Source: Gammaproteobacteria bacterium
GTDB lineage: Bacteria; Pseudomonadota; Gammaproteobacteria; DAOVJZ01
Direction of reading: 5' to 3'
Length of the DNA stretch: 35,191 nucleotides
Assembly: GCA_029882995.1 (NCBI GenBank)
Contig: JAOUJV010000015.1
Location: 1 to 35,191, forward strand
The number at the start of each line of letters is the position of its first letter. The first letter of the stretch is position 1. Below the pieces are notes generated by a model. The model worked only from the letters and a program-made list of their open reading frames with translations. It ran no database searches and was not told where the DNA came from. Positions 19,205 to 28,508 of the stretch are shown here, piece after piece. A program made the translations under genes and the position numbers.

Positions 19205-20230
19205 ATGTCTAGAAAGTACCTGCTTGTCTTATTGATAGCATTATTTTCAGCCAATATCATGGCCGATGTGGTCAAGCTCAAGGCCGATCATCCGGATCGC
19301 TATGTCGTGGTCAAGGGCGATACCCTCTGGGATATTTCAGCCCGTTTCCTCGAAAACCCATGGAAGTGGCCGGAAATTTGGCATGTAAATACCCAAATCA
19401 AGAACCCGCATCTTATTTATCCAGGAGATGTTATTGCACTGACCTGGAAAGATGGCAAACCGCGCCTTGAAATACAACGTGGTCGACAGACAATAAAACT
19501 ATCACCCAATGTACGTGAATCACGGATTGAATCTGCGATACCGACCATTCCGGTTGATGCCATTCGCCAGTTTATGAACAGTAATCGTATTGTCGGCAAG
19601 GATGAAATAGACAATGCAGCCTATATTCTGTCACTGGCATCGGACCATCTGATCGGTGGAGAAGGGATAGAAGTCTTTGTGCGTAATCGCAAGAAAGAAG
19701 ATGCCACCAGTCGTTACGAAGTGCTGAGAGCAAACAAGCCGTTTATTGATCCTGTTAGCGGTGAAGAAATCGGTTATGAAGCCCTTTATCTGGGTGATTC
19801 GGAAATGCAGGCTGAAGGTGACCCGGCACGTTTCATGCTGACACAAACACGCCGTGAAGTGTTGAAAGGCGATCGTTTGTTGCCGATGAAAGATGAAGCC
19901 ATACATCATTACTACACACCACGTTCACCTTCGAATCAGATTGAAGGTCGTATTATTTCGGTTGTTGACGGTGTCAACCAGGTTGGTTCCTATCAGGTTG
20001 TTGCTATTAACAAGGGCGAAACCGACGGTCTGAATTCAGGTAACGTGCTGGCCATTTATCAAACAGGTGAGCAGGTGCGTGACAGCATGAATAAAAATGA
20101 AATGGTTAAACTCCCTAACGAGCGAGCTGGTCTTTTAATGGTTTTCCGCACTTATGAACGGGTAAGTTATGCGTTAGTGATGGAAGCTATTAAGCCTATA
20201 CATGTTCTTGATACTGTCGTAAACCCGTAA
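19205..20230 (+). CDS. Exported LysM-domain protein
   Basis: A 341-residue protein with a signal peptide (SRKYLLVLLIALFSANIMA, cleavage after residue 20) and a LysM domain at about 32-79 (GDTLWDISARFLENPWKWP, then NPHLIYPGDVIAL), which binds peptidoglycan glycan chains. The remainder (about 95-341) is a beta-rich region of unknown function with no catalytic motif that I recognise. Orthologues in the same place, between def and dprA, are common in gammaproteobacteria. No membrane anchor follows the signal peptide, so it is probably periplasmic and wall-associated. The stop codon marks the beginning of repeat copy A. Confidence 0.9.
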   Translation: MSRKYLLVLLIALFSANIMADVVKLKADHPDRYVVVKGDTLWDISARFLENPWKWPEIWHVNTQIKNPHLIYPGDVIALTWKDGKPRLEIQRGRQTIKLSPNVRESRIESAIPTIPVDAIRQFMNSNRIVGKDEIDNAAYILSLASDHLIGGEGIEVFVRNRKKEDATSRYEVLRANKPFIDPVSGEEIGYEALYLGDSEMQAEGDPARFMLTQTRREVLKGDRLLPMKDEAIHHYYTPRSPSNQIEGRIISVVDGVNQVGSYQVVAINKGETDGLNSGNVLAIYQTGEQVRDSMNKNEMVKLPNERAGLLMVFRTYERVSYALVMEAIKPIHVLDTVVNP

Positions 20231-20354
20231 AAAACTCCTAAAACGGTGCTGGCGGTGTTAAAAAGAAACTCGGATTAGCGTTATTTACCAGTATGTAAAC
20301 TCCGCATCCTTGTTTCTTTTTGCCTAGCCATCATCCGTTTTATGACCTTTTTAT
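20228..20354 (+). repeat. Dispersed structured repeat, copy A
   Basis: A 93-nt core (20244-20336) matches copy B (30459-30550) at about 80 of 93 positions by eye, with one single-base gap. The core folds on itself: AAAAAGAAAC (20260-20269) with GTTTCTTTTT (20312-20321), then GGAT with ATCC (20272-20275 and 20306-20309), and an apical TTTAC/GTAAA hairpin. An outer stem TAAAACGG (20239-20246) with CCGTTTTA (20335-20342) closes it. The complementarity continues imperfectly outward to the LysM gene stop codon on the left and about 20354 on the right. It may act as a transcript 3'-end structure for the LysM gene. No open reading frame is present. Confidence 0.85.
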
Positions 20355-20392
20355 AATTTCCAAAGAGATAATTTTCCAACAGTAAAATACGT

Positions 20393-20431
20393 TATACTTC
20401 TTCCACCAAAGGATTGGTGGGAGATGTTTTC
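20393..20431 (+). promoter_or_regulatory. dprA leader: -10 and hairpin overlapping the ribosome binding site
   Basis: TATACT (20393-20398) is a plausible -10, though no good -35 is seen. Just after it CCACCA (20403-20408) and TGGTGG (20415-20420) form a six-pair hairpin with a six-base loop. The 3' arm runs into GGTGGGAG, the likely Shine-Dalgarno for the ATG at 20432, so the hairpin could hide part of it. If transcription starts about seven bases after the -10, the hairpin would lie at the very 5' end of the mRNA. Confidence 0.35.
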
Positions 20432-21550
20432 ATGGAAGAAGAAATTTTTAATTGGTTGGTCGTTGTAAATACCCCTGGTCTGGGGATTCATACTTTTCAT
20501 ACCCTGCTGGAACAAGGCTTTTCACCGTCACGTTTATTACAAGCGGTGCATGATAATAAACCGGTTGAAGGGGTAAACCGGAAAATGATTGAGTGGTTAA
20601 GATCACCTGATACAAAAACATGCTTAAAGGATATGGCATGGCTTGAACAGGAAAATAACCATATTGTTTTATTTACCGATCCTCTGTACCCACCACTGTT
20701 AAAGGAAATTATTGATCCACCGCCTGTACTTTATGTGCATGGGGATGTTTCCTGTTTATCACATTACCAGATTGCGATGATCGGCAGCCGAAACCCGACA
20801 GGTGGCGGCAGTGAAACTGCGCAACGATTTGCACATAGTCTTGCACAAACCGGCTTTGTTATTACCAGTGGTCTGGCATTAGGTATTGATGCTGATAGCC
20901 ATCGCGGAGCAATCAGTGCAGGAGGTAAAACGATTGCTGTTACAGGTACAGGACTGGATCGCGTTTATCCGGCACGCAATAAAATGCTCGCACATGAAAT
21001 TGTTGAAACCGGTGGTGCACTGGTTTCCGAATTTCCGATTGGTACTCCGCCATTGGCAAATCATTTTCCTCGTCGCAATCGTATTGTCAGTGGACTTGCA
21101 TTGGGTGTGCTGGTAATTGAAGCGGCACGGCGCAGTGGCTCACTGATCACAGCCAGATTAGCGGCTGAACAGGGACGCGAAGTCTTTGCCATCCCGGGCT
21201 CAATACACAACCCGTTAGCCAAGGGATGCCACCGCCTTATTCGTCAGGGTGCCAAGCTGGTTGAGACCGTAGAGGATATCCTTGAAGAATTAGGGCCATT
21301 GGCACATGTTGAATTTTTAGACAAAAATCCGGTCGAAAAAGCTGAAAACAAGGTATTTCCGGATAATGATGAGCAGAGATTGCTTGAATACATCGGTTAT
21401 GACCCGATATCCATTGATATGCTTATAGAGAGGTCTGGATTGACGGCTGAGATAGTTTCATCCATGCTGTTAGTATTGGAGCTGCGGGGTTTTGTCTCTT
21501 CTGCAGCAGGGGGTATCATTATAAAAACAACAAAAGAGAGCGTGCTATGA
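20432..21550 (+). CDS. dprA: DNA-processing protein A
   Basis: A DprA/Smf of about 372 residues. It loads RecA on incoming single-stranded DNA during natural transformation. The Rossmann-like core carries MIGSRNPT (117-124) and SGLALGIDADSHRGA (146-160), followed by the GTGLDRVYP and NRIVSGL segments and a C-terminal winged-helix region (about 300-372). A TTG at 20414 could extend the frame by six residues, but the ATG at 20432 has a well-placed GGGAG and is preferred. The stop codon overlaps the smg start (ATGA). Presence of dprA alone does not show that the organism is competent, since most gammaproteobacteria keep it. Confidence 0.95.
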   Translation: MEEEIFNWLVVVNTPGLGIHTFHTLLEQGFSPSRLLQAVHDNKPVEGVNRKMIEWLRSPDTKTCLKDMAWLEQENNHIVLFTDPLYPPLLKEIIDPPPVLYVHGDVSCLSHYQIAMIGSRNPTGGGSETAQRFAHSLAQTGFVITSGLALGIDADSHRGAISAGGKTIAVTGTGLDRVYPARNKMLAHEIVETGGALVSEFPIGTPPLANHFPRRNRIVSGLALGVLVIEAARRSGSLITARLAAEQGREVFAIPGSIHNPLAKGCHRLIRQGAKLVETVEDILEELGPLAHVEFLDKNPVEKAENKVFPDNDEQRLLEYIGYDPISIDMLIERSGLTAEIVSSMLLVLELRGFVSSAAGGIIIKTTKESVL

Positions 21551-22032
21551 AGGAAAATGTGCTGGATATTTTGGTGTATCTCTTTGAAAACTATATAAAT
21601 GATGATGAAACAGAACTGGCAGTTGATGAGGAGACATTAAGAACGGAATTGGTAGAATCAGGCTTTGCCGAAAAAGAAGTGGTTAAGGCATTTTCGTGGC
21701 TTGAGGATTTGAATCCCAGAGTATTGGAAGAATATGATGGAGCCCGTCTGACTCACACGGACTCGATTCGTGTCTATACTGACCGGGAGAATGAGAAACT
21801 GGATATGGTCTGCAGAGGCTTCCTGATGTTTCTGGAGCAGGTCGGTATCCTTGATGCACATTCAAGAGAGTTAATTCTTGATCGGGTAATGGCACTGGAA
21901 GCGGATGATATTTCGCTCGAACAATTGAAGTGGGTCATATTATTGGTATTGTTTAACCAGCCGGGGCAGGAAGAAGCCTTCGCCTGGATGGAAGACCTGG
22001 TTTATGAAGAAATGGTAGGTGCGCCGCACTGA
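21547..22032 (+). CDS. smg: Smg family protein (DUF494)
   Basis: A 161-residue acidic protein of the Smg/DUF494 family, recognised by its start (MKENVLDILVYLFENYI), its helical acidic pattern and its invariable place between dprA and topA. Its biochemical role is unknown. Translation is probably coupled to dprA through the four-base ATGA overlap. No membrane segment or catalytic motif is seen. Confidence 0.92.
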   Translation: MKENVLDILVYLFENYINDDETELAVDEETLRTELVESGFAEKEVVKAFSWLEDLNPRVLEEYDGARLTHTDSIRVYTDRENEKLDMVCRGFLMFLEQVGILDAHSRELILDRVMALEADDISLEQLKWVILLVLFNQPGQEEAFAWMEDLVYEEMVGAPH

Positions 22033-22066
22033 TCAAATGGAACAGGTTAGGAATTTTTTATTAACT

Positions 22067-22091
22067 GCCCGCGTTTCGCGGGCTTTGCTTT
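22067..22091 (+). terminator. Intrinsic terminator between smg and topA
   Basis: A GC-only seven-pair stem (GCCCGCG with CGCGGGC, 22067-22083) with a TTT loop is followed by TTTGCTTTT. It ends 15 bases before the topA start, so it would also lie in the topA leader. Either topA has a promoter within the stem region or some read-through supplies its transcript. Confidence 0.7.
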
Positions 22092-22105
22092 TCCAGTAGG
22101 GTGTT

Positions 22106-24400
22106 ATGAGTAAAAACCTTGTATTAGTAGAATCGCCGGCAAAATCAAAAACGATTAAAAAATATCTGGGTAAGGATTATCAGGTATTGGCGACCTATGG
22201 TCATGTCCGTGACTTGTTACCAAAGGAAGGCGCAGTTGATACGGAACACGATTTCAAAATGACATATCGTGCAATCGAAAAAAATCAGAGACACATTGAT
22301 GCGATTGCCAAGGAAATGAAAAAGGCGGACACATTGTTGCTCGCAACTGACCCGGATCGCGAAGGTGAAGCAATTTCATGGCATGTATGTGAATTATTAA
22401 AAGATAAAAAACTGCTTAAAGACAAAAAGGTAAAGCGTGTTGTATTTCACGAAATTACCAAGAATGCCATTATTGATGCAGTAGAGCATCCACGTGATTT
22501 ATCGATGGATTTGATTAATGCACAGCAGGCGCGTCGTGCACTGGACTTTCTGGTTGGTTTTAATTTATCACCATTGCTGTGGAGAAAAATTCGACCCGGT
22601 CTGTCAGCCGGTCGTGTACAAAGTCCGGCATTACGCATGATCGTTGAACGTGAGGAAGAAATTGAAAAATTTGAACCACGTGAATACTGGACCATTGAAG
22701 CTGATATGCAACAGAACAATCAGGACTTTGTTTCCAGACTGACGCAGTATCAGGGAGAAAAACTGTCCCAGTTCAGCATCAATAATGAAAAGGATGCCAA
22801 GGCGGCGCATGCTGTTCTGATCAAAGCAGCCAACGGTAAATTAAAAGTTACCAGCGTTGAAAAGAAAAAGCGCAAGCGTAATCCGGCAGCACCGTTTACA
22901 ACATCCACATTACAACAGGAAGCCTCGCGCAAGCTGGGGTTCACTGCACAGCGTACCATGCGTATTGCACAGCAGTTATATGAAGGTGTTGATGTTGGCA
23001 GTGGTACAGTTGGTTTAATTACCTATATGCGTACAGACTCGGTGAGCCTGGCGCAGGAAGCACTGGATGAAATTCGTGAATCCATCGCAAACCGTTTTGG
23101 CAAGGACAAGGTGCCAAACAAGCCGCATGTGTATAAAACCAAGGCGAAGAATGCACAGGAAGCACACGAAGCGATTCGTCCCACTTCAGTCAAACGTACG
23201 CCGGAAATTATCAAGGAATACCTGAACAAGGATCAGCTCAAGTTATATCAATTGATCTGGAAACGTACCATGGCATCGCAAATGATTCATGCCACCATGG
23301 ATATGGTGGGTGTTGATTTGGCCGCCGGTGACAAGGGCGTGTTCCGCGCTAATGGTACCACCGTTGTTGAACCCGGTTTTATGGCTGTGTATCAGGAAGA
23401 TGTCGATGATGCCAAGAAGGAAGAAAGTGATGCTGAAAAAATTCTGCCGCCAATGAAAGAAGGCGATGAAATTGAGCTGAAAAAAATCAGGAATGAACAG
23501 CATTTCACCGAACCACCTCCACGCTATACGGAAGCAAGTCTGGTCAAGACACTGGAAGAACACGGTATCGGTCGCCCATCAACCTATGCCTCCATTATTT
23601 CAACCTTGCAGAACCGCGAGTATGTCGAAATAGATAAGCGCCGGTTTATGCCAACCGATGTAGGACGGGTTACCAATCGCTTCCTGACCCAGCACTTTAC
23701 CAAGTATGTTGATTATGATTTTACCGCCAATCTTGAAGATGAGCTGGATGCGATTGCACGTGGTGAGGAAGAATGGATTCCGCTGTTGAAAAAATTCTGG
23801 AGTCCGTTCAAGAAACTGGTAGTCGAAAAAGACAAAACAGTTGATCGCAAGGATGTAACACATGAACCGCTGGATGAAAAATGTCCCAAGTGCGGAAAAG
23901 GCCTTTCAATTCGTCTCGGAAGACGCGGACGTTTTGTGGGTTGTGATGAATACCCTGAATGTGACTACACACGTAATGTAGGTGATGACAAAGGCAGTAG
24001 CGAACCGGAAATTGTTGAGGGACGCAAGTGTCCTGAATGCAGTTCGGATCTGGTGATCAAAACCGGACGTTATGGCAAGTTTATTGGATGCGGTGGTTAT
24101 CCTGATTGTAAATATATCGAGCCACTGGAAAAACCGGAAGACACCGGTGTTGATTGTCCCAAATGCAAAAACGGAAGCATGCTCAAGCGCAAGTCGCGGC
24201 GTGGCAAGATTTTCTATTCCTGTTCGCTGTATCCGGATTGTGATTATGCCGTCTGGAATGAGCCTATCGAAGAGGCTTGCCCGGATTGCAAATGGCCCAT
24301 GCTGACAGTCAAGACAACCAAGAAACGCGGCACCGAAAAGGTGTGTCCACAGAAAGATTGCAAATTTGTCGAAGCAGTTGAAGACAAGGAAGCATCCTGA
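22106..24400 (+). CDS. topA: DNA topoisomerase I (type IA)
   Basis: A 764-residue topoisomerase that relaxes negative supercoils. The Toprim domain has E9 (VESPAKSKTI) and DPDREGE (82-88). The active-site tyrosine is Y307 in YMRTDSVS. The HGIGRPSTYASII motif is present. The C-terminus carries four zinc-ribbon units in a row from about residue 593: three of the CPxC...C(x)nC type and a last one of CPDC...CPQKDC form. It is somewhat shorter than the E. coli enzyme because the further C-terminal ribbon-like domains are absent. It follows smg after a strong terminator-like hairpin and precedes purE by 36 bases. Confidence 0.97.
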   Translation: MSKNLVLVESPAKSKTIKKYLGKDYQVLATYGHVRDLLPKEGAVDTEHDFKMTYRAIEKNQRHIDAIAKEMKKADTLLLATDPDREGEAISWHVCELLKDKKLLKDKKVKRVVFHEITKNAIIDAVEHPRDLSMDLINAQQARRALDFLVGFNLSPLLWRKIRPGLSAGRVQSPALRMIVEREEEIEKFEPREYWTIEADMQQNNQDFVSRLTQYQGEKLSQFSINNEKDAKAAHAVLIKAANGKLKVTSVEKKKRKRNPAAPFTTSTLQQEASRKLGFTAQRTMRIAQQLYEGVDVGSGTVGLITYMRTDSVSLAQEALDEIRESIANRFGKDKVPNKPHVYKTKAKNAQEAHEAIRPTSVKRTPEIIKEYLNKDQLKLYQLIWKRTMASQMIHATMDMVGVDLAAGDKGVFRANGTTVVEPGFMAVYQEDVDDAKKEESDAEKILPPMKEGDEIELKKIRNEQHFTEPPPRYTEASLVKTLEEHGIGRPSTYASIISTLQNREYVEIDKRRFMPTDVGRVTNRFLTQHFTKYVDYDFTANLEDELDAIARGEEEWIPLLKKFWSPFKKLVVEKDKTVDRKDVTHEPLDEKCPKCGKGLSIRLGRRGRFVGCDEYPECDYTRNVGDDKGSSEPEIVEGRKCPECSSDLVIKTGRYGKFIGCGGYPDCKYIEPLEKPEDTGVDCPKCKNGSMLKRKSRRGKIFYSCSLYPDCDYAVWNEPIEEACPDCKWPMLTVKTTKKRGTEKVCPQKDCKFVEAVEDKEAS

Positions 24401-24436
24401 TTTTTCAATAAAACATTAATTGGAGATTTTTATATC

Positions 24437-24937
24437 ATGTCAAAACCATTTATTGCTATTTTAATGGGTTCAGATTCCGATCTACCTGTAATGCAATCCA
24501 CAATCGATCAGCTAAAAGCATTCGATATTCCGTGTGAAGTCAGGGTGTCTTCTGCCCATCGTACACCGGAAGCCACCAGCAGTTATGTACACGATGCCGA
24601 TGCCCGTGGTTGTGCAGCATTTATCTGTGCTGCCGGTCTGGCCGCTCATCTGGCCGGTAATGTCGCTGCACATACTATCAAGCCGGTAATTGGTGTACCG
24701 ATGGACGGTGGCCCGTTATCAGGAATGGATGCACTGTTATCTACAGTACAAATGCCAGCCGGTATTCCGGTTGCAACAGTGGCAATCGGCAAGGCCGGTG
24801 CAAAGAATGCCGCTCATCTGGCAGCACAAATTCTTGCTATTACCGACAGCAGTGTTGCAGCCCGTATTAAAAAAGGGCGTGAAGATAACGCAGCAGACAT
24901 CATGAAAAAGAATGATGAACTGCAAAGCAAGCTATAA
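24437..24937 (+). CDS. purE: N5-carboxyaminoimidazole ribonucleotide mutase
   Basis: A 166-residue class I PurE that converts N5-CAIR to CAIR in purine synthesis. The nucleotide-binding [10 protein letters not shown] (10-19) and SSAHRTPE (38-45, catalytic H41) are typical. [22 protein letters not shown] and [18 protein letters not shown] complete the signature. Class I PurE needs PurK to supply N5-CAIR, yet purK is not beside it here; tsaC follows after 13 bases. purK must lie elsewhere in the genome. A good GGAG precedes the start. Confidence 0.97.
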   Translation: MSKPFIAILMGSDSDLPVMQSTIDQLKAFDIPCEVRVSSAHRTPEATSSYVHDADARGCAAFICAAGLAAHLAGNVAAHTIKPVIGVPMDGGPLSGMDALLSTVQMPAGIPVATVAIGKAGAKNAAHLAAQILAITDSSVAARIKKGREDNAADIMKKNDELQSKL

Positions 24938-24950
24938 GGAACCATAGGCA

Positions 24951-25508
24951 TTGCGCTGGTTACAGTTGCGCAAGGCAGTCAGGGTTCTTAATCACGGCGG
25001 CATTATTGCGTATCCTACAGAATCGGTTTACGGACTGGGATGTGATCCAAACAACGGATCCGCCGTATATCGCTTGTTATGGCTGAAGCAACGATCAGTT
25101 GATAAAGGTTTAATCCTGATCGCCTCATCATTGAAACAGCTTAAGCCCTACCTCGCCGAGATAGGCGAAGAATATCTCGAACGCGCGTTGATGACATGGC
25201 CGGGTCCGGCAACATGGTTAATACCTGCCAGTAACAAAACACCGCATTGGTTACGTGGAAAGCACAACACGATTGCTGTGCGTGTCACCAATCACCCACT
25301 GGCATCAGCACTGTGCCAGCAATTCAAAGGGCCTGTTGTTTCTACCAGTGCCAATAAAACCGGCGATCCGGTAACAAAACAGGTAGATCAAGTCAGGCAG
25401 ATATTTAGCGACGATATCGATTTCTATCTGGAAGGCGCAATCGGTGATCTGGAACGGCCAACAGAAATTCGTGACATTATGACGAATGAAATCATACGGG
25501 CAGGCTAG
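24951..25508 (+). CDS. tsaC: Threonylcarbamoyl-AMP synthase
   Basis: A 185-residue YrdC-domain protein that makes threonylcarbamoyl-AMP for the t6A modification of ANN-reading tRNAs. The short form, without the Sua5 C-terminal domain, is the TsaC type. YPTESVYGLGCDP (21-33), the KQRSVDKGLILIAS segment and STSANKTGDP (near 131) mark the ATP, threonine and bicarbonate site. The start is a TTG: no upstream ATG fits, and TAAGGA lies nine bases before it. It is separated from purE by 13 bases. The operon ends at the strong terminator just downstream. Confidence 0.93.
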   Translation: MRWLQLRKAVRVLNHGGIIAYPTESVYGLGCDPNNGSAVYRLLWLKQRSVDKGLILIASSLKQLKPYLAEIGEEYLERALMTWPGPATWLIPASNKTPHWLRGKHNTIAVRVTNHPLASALCQQFKGPVVSTSANKTGDPVTKQVDQVRQIFSDDIDFYLEGAIGDLERPTEIRDIMTNEIIRAG

Positions 25509-25520
25509 ATGATGTAATAA

Positions 25521-25556
25521 AAAAGGCCAGATGAATATTCATCTGGCCTTTTGCTT
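25521..25556. terminator. Bidirectional intrinsic terminator (perfect 32-bp palindrome)
   Basis: Positions 25521-25552 form an exact palindrome: AAAAGGCCAGATGAAT and its complement. It has T-runs in both directions and sits between the converging tsaC and rsd genes, so it can end transcripts from both strands. Confidence 0.93.
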
Positions 25557-25573
25557 TAAAGGGCAATATCTAA

Positions 25574-26044
25574 TCAGGCTGTTGCAGCAGATGATATGTT
25601 ACTAAAGGCATCAATTAACTGGTCTTCCAGTTCAATACGATCTGCCAGTTTTTCACCAAGCTTGGAGAGATCCTGTTCCAGTTCTTCAGGTGAGGTGGTG
25701 TCCTTGGTGTATTTGTCGTTGAAATCAACAATGGTTTGAGTTATTTCCGCAATACGTGAATAGATTTGTTCGGCCACTTCCTTTACAACCTGACGGCGTT
25801 CTGCATTATCCGCAAAGTGCTTGTATAGATGGAAGTGTGCTTCGGCGGTGTAATCAATTAATGAATTACAAAAATCCTGTAACAGTTTGCCAATGCTTTT
25901 GAGATCATCGTCTTTATCAAAAGGATGATTTTCTGCCAACTTGCCATACAGCGTCAGCATATCAGTACGTGCATCAACCAGTTTCTGGATTAATTCACGT
26001 GACCTTGTTCTACGTTCTACAAATTGTTTTATTTCGGCAGCCAT
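25574..26044 (-). CDS. rsd: Rsd/AlgQ family anti-sigma factor
   Basis: A 156-residue all-helical protein. Residues 58-74 (FCNSLIDYTAEAHFHLY) and about 125-143 (LSKLGEKLADRIELEDQLI) align well with the E. coli Rsd signature (FCQSLVDY and LSDIGEALEARFVLEDKLI, from memory). Rsd binds region 4 of the vegetative sigma factor and frees core polymerase for alternative sigma factors; AlgQ is the Pseudomonas counterpart. The gene has its own good promoter and a GAGGAA ribosome binding site. It stands alone between a terminator and the transporter gene. The family assignment is firm; that it acts on sigma70 here is inferred. Confidence 0.85.
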   Translation of the reverse strand: MAAEIKQFVERRTRSRELIQKLVDARTDMLTLYGKLAENHPFDKDDDLKSIGKLLQDFCNSLIDYTAEAHFHLYKHFADNAERRQVVKEVAEQIYSRIAEITQTIVDFNDKYTKDTTSPEELEQDLSKLGEKLADRIELEDQLIDAFSNISSAATA

Positions 26045-26113
26045 ACTGCATTCCTCTTTTGGTGTTTATCCCCACTCATAAACAGGATGAGGTTATTATT
26101 AATAGCTGGATTT

Positions 26114-26142
26114 TTTATACACGAAACCAGAGAGATAGACAA
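26114..26142 (-). promoter_or_regulatory. Candidate sigma70 promoter of rsd
   Basis: On the minus strand TTGTCT (26142-26137) and TATAAA (26119-26114) are separated by exactly 17 bases, about 70 bases upstream of the rsd ATG. This is one of the best-looking promoters in the window. Confidence 0.55.
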
Positions 26143-26219
26143 CTCTTTTAATCCATTACTTGTTTTGTCTGGTATAACTAAGATCTTGTTTTTAAGGCTT
26201 ATTAGGGATCGCTAATGGA

Positions 26220-27143
26220 TTATTCCCTGTGTTTAAAGCGGAAATAAGAGGTTGCGCCGGCGGAGGTTAAAATACACCAGACAGCAAACAATGCGCCTGG
26301 TAATGCGGTTTCGGGTGTGAAGTGTTTCAGTGCCAGCGCGACTCCCAGCCCCGCATTTTGCATTCCTATTTCAATGGCAAGCGTTAGTTGATGTTTATGA
26401 TCAAAACCAAACCAGCGTGCCGCAAACCATCCGGCGAGATAACCAAGTGCATTAAGTATCACAACCAGTAACAGGATTTCAGCACCAACAGAAGCAATCC
26501 GTTCCTGATTGGCGGCAACGGCATAACTGCAAATAATAATTATCGCAATTGCGGCAATAGCCGGTGCAATATCACTGGCACTTTTTTTCAAAGTGTTATT
26601 CATGAAATGGCGCAACACCATCCCGGCGATCAGCGGCAGTAATACGGTTTGTAAAATGGTTTTCATCATGCCCCAGAACGGAATAGGCATAAATACACCA
26701 CCGAGCAGTTCAACCAGTGACGGGGTTACCAGTGGTGATAAAAACGTGGCGACAGTGGTTAATGCAATAGAAAAGGCCAGTGCACCACCGGCCAGATACA
26801 CAATCACATTACTGGCCATGGCACCGGGCGCACAGCCGACAATAATGAATCCAAGCGCAATCTCTTTGGGCAGATCAGTGAAAAAGGCTACAGCAAAGCC
26901 CAGTAGGGGCATGACGGAATACTGGGTCAGAACGCCCAGGCCAATCCGTCTGGGGTGTTTCAAGGTATCATTCATGTCTTCTGGTTTCAGAACCAGTCCA
27001 AGCGCAAACATGGTCGCGGCAAAAAACCAGAGAAAACTTTGTTTGAAAACCAGAAACAGGGGTGGGTGTATATAGGCAGCAATGGCCCCAATCAGGGTAA
27101 GCGGCGCCAGACCATTGGCAATCAAACGAAAAATAAATAGCAT
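26220..27143 (-). CDS. Bile acid:sodium symporter (BASS) family transporter
   Basis: A 307-residue membrane protein with about nine or ten hydrophobic helices. Two signature segments of the BASS fold are visible: GCAPGAMASNVIVYLAGG (103-120) and EIGMQNAGLGVALALK (258-273), the discontinuous helices that bind sodium and substrate. Bacterial members transport varied organic anions, including pantoate and keto acids, so the name bile acid is historical and the substrate is unknown. It lies upstream of rsd with a 175-base gap containing the rsd promoter, so it is probably a separate unit. Confidence 0.9.
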   Translation of the reverse strand: MLFIFRLIANGLAPLTLIGAIAAYIHPPLFLVFKQSFLWFFAATMFALGLVLKPEDMNDTLKHPRRIGLGVLTQYSVMPLLGFAVAFFTDLPKEIALGFIIVGCAPGAMASNVIVYLAGGALAFSIALTTVATFLSPLVTPSLVELLGGVFMPIPFWGMMKTILQTVLLPLIAGMVLRHFMNNTLKKSASDIAPAIAAIAIIIICSYAVAANQERIASVGAEILLLVVILNALGYLAGWFAARWFGFDHKHQLTLAIEIGMQNAGLGVALALKHFTPETALPGALFAVWCILTSAGATSYFRFKHRE

Positions 27144-27230
27144 GATTTTAAAGAGTTATCGTTATCCTGAGAGCATGTTATAGGAATTAGTATGAGGATA
27201 CACGGTAAATTCCGGAGTGAGCAGGTCTAA

Positions 27231-28301
<1,071 letters not shown>

Positions 28302-28370
28302 TTACAATCTCACAGTTTTTCTTGTTACACTTCCTGAATATCTTTATTTCCCCTTTGTTTTTAGTACGTT

Positions 28371-28424
28371 AAAAAAAAATTAAAAAAGGCTTGTGAGAGT
28401 TTTGAAAATACGTATACTGCGCGC
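28371..28424 (+). promoter_or_regulatory. Strong promoter of DUF47-pit with A-tract and GC discriminator
   Basis: TTGTGA (28391-28396) and TATACT (28413-28418) are 16 bases apart. Two A-tracts (about 28372-28387) precede the -35 like an UP element, and GCGCGCC follows the -10. This combination resembles stringently controlled stable-RNA promoters, although the next gene is protein-coding. About 90 bases of leader follow before the ATG. No clear Pho box is seen. Confidence 0.55.
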
Positions 28425-28508
28425 CAATACAAAAGATTAAATAAACCAGATGCTGAATGAGCAGCGTCGCAACGGTACTGAAAGGCAGTGCCAATAGGAG
28501 AAAGAAGT

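Noticed and set aside
25521-25552. Perfect 32-bp palindrome as a mobile or recombination site
   Set aside because: Its place between two convergent genes and its flanking A/T runs are explained fully by a bidirectional terminator.
26593-27075. A 160-codon plus-strand frame within the BASS transporter gene
   Set aside because: It is antisense to clear transporter signature segments and shows no protein family features.
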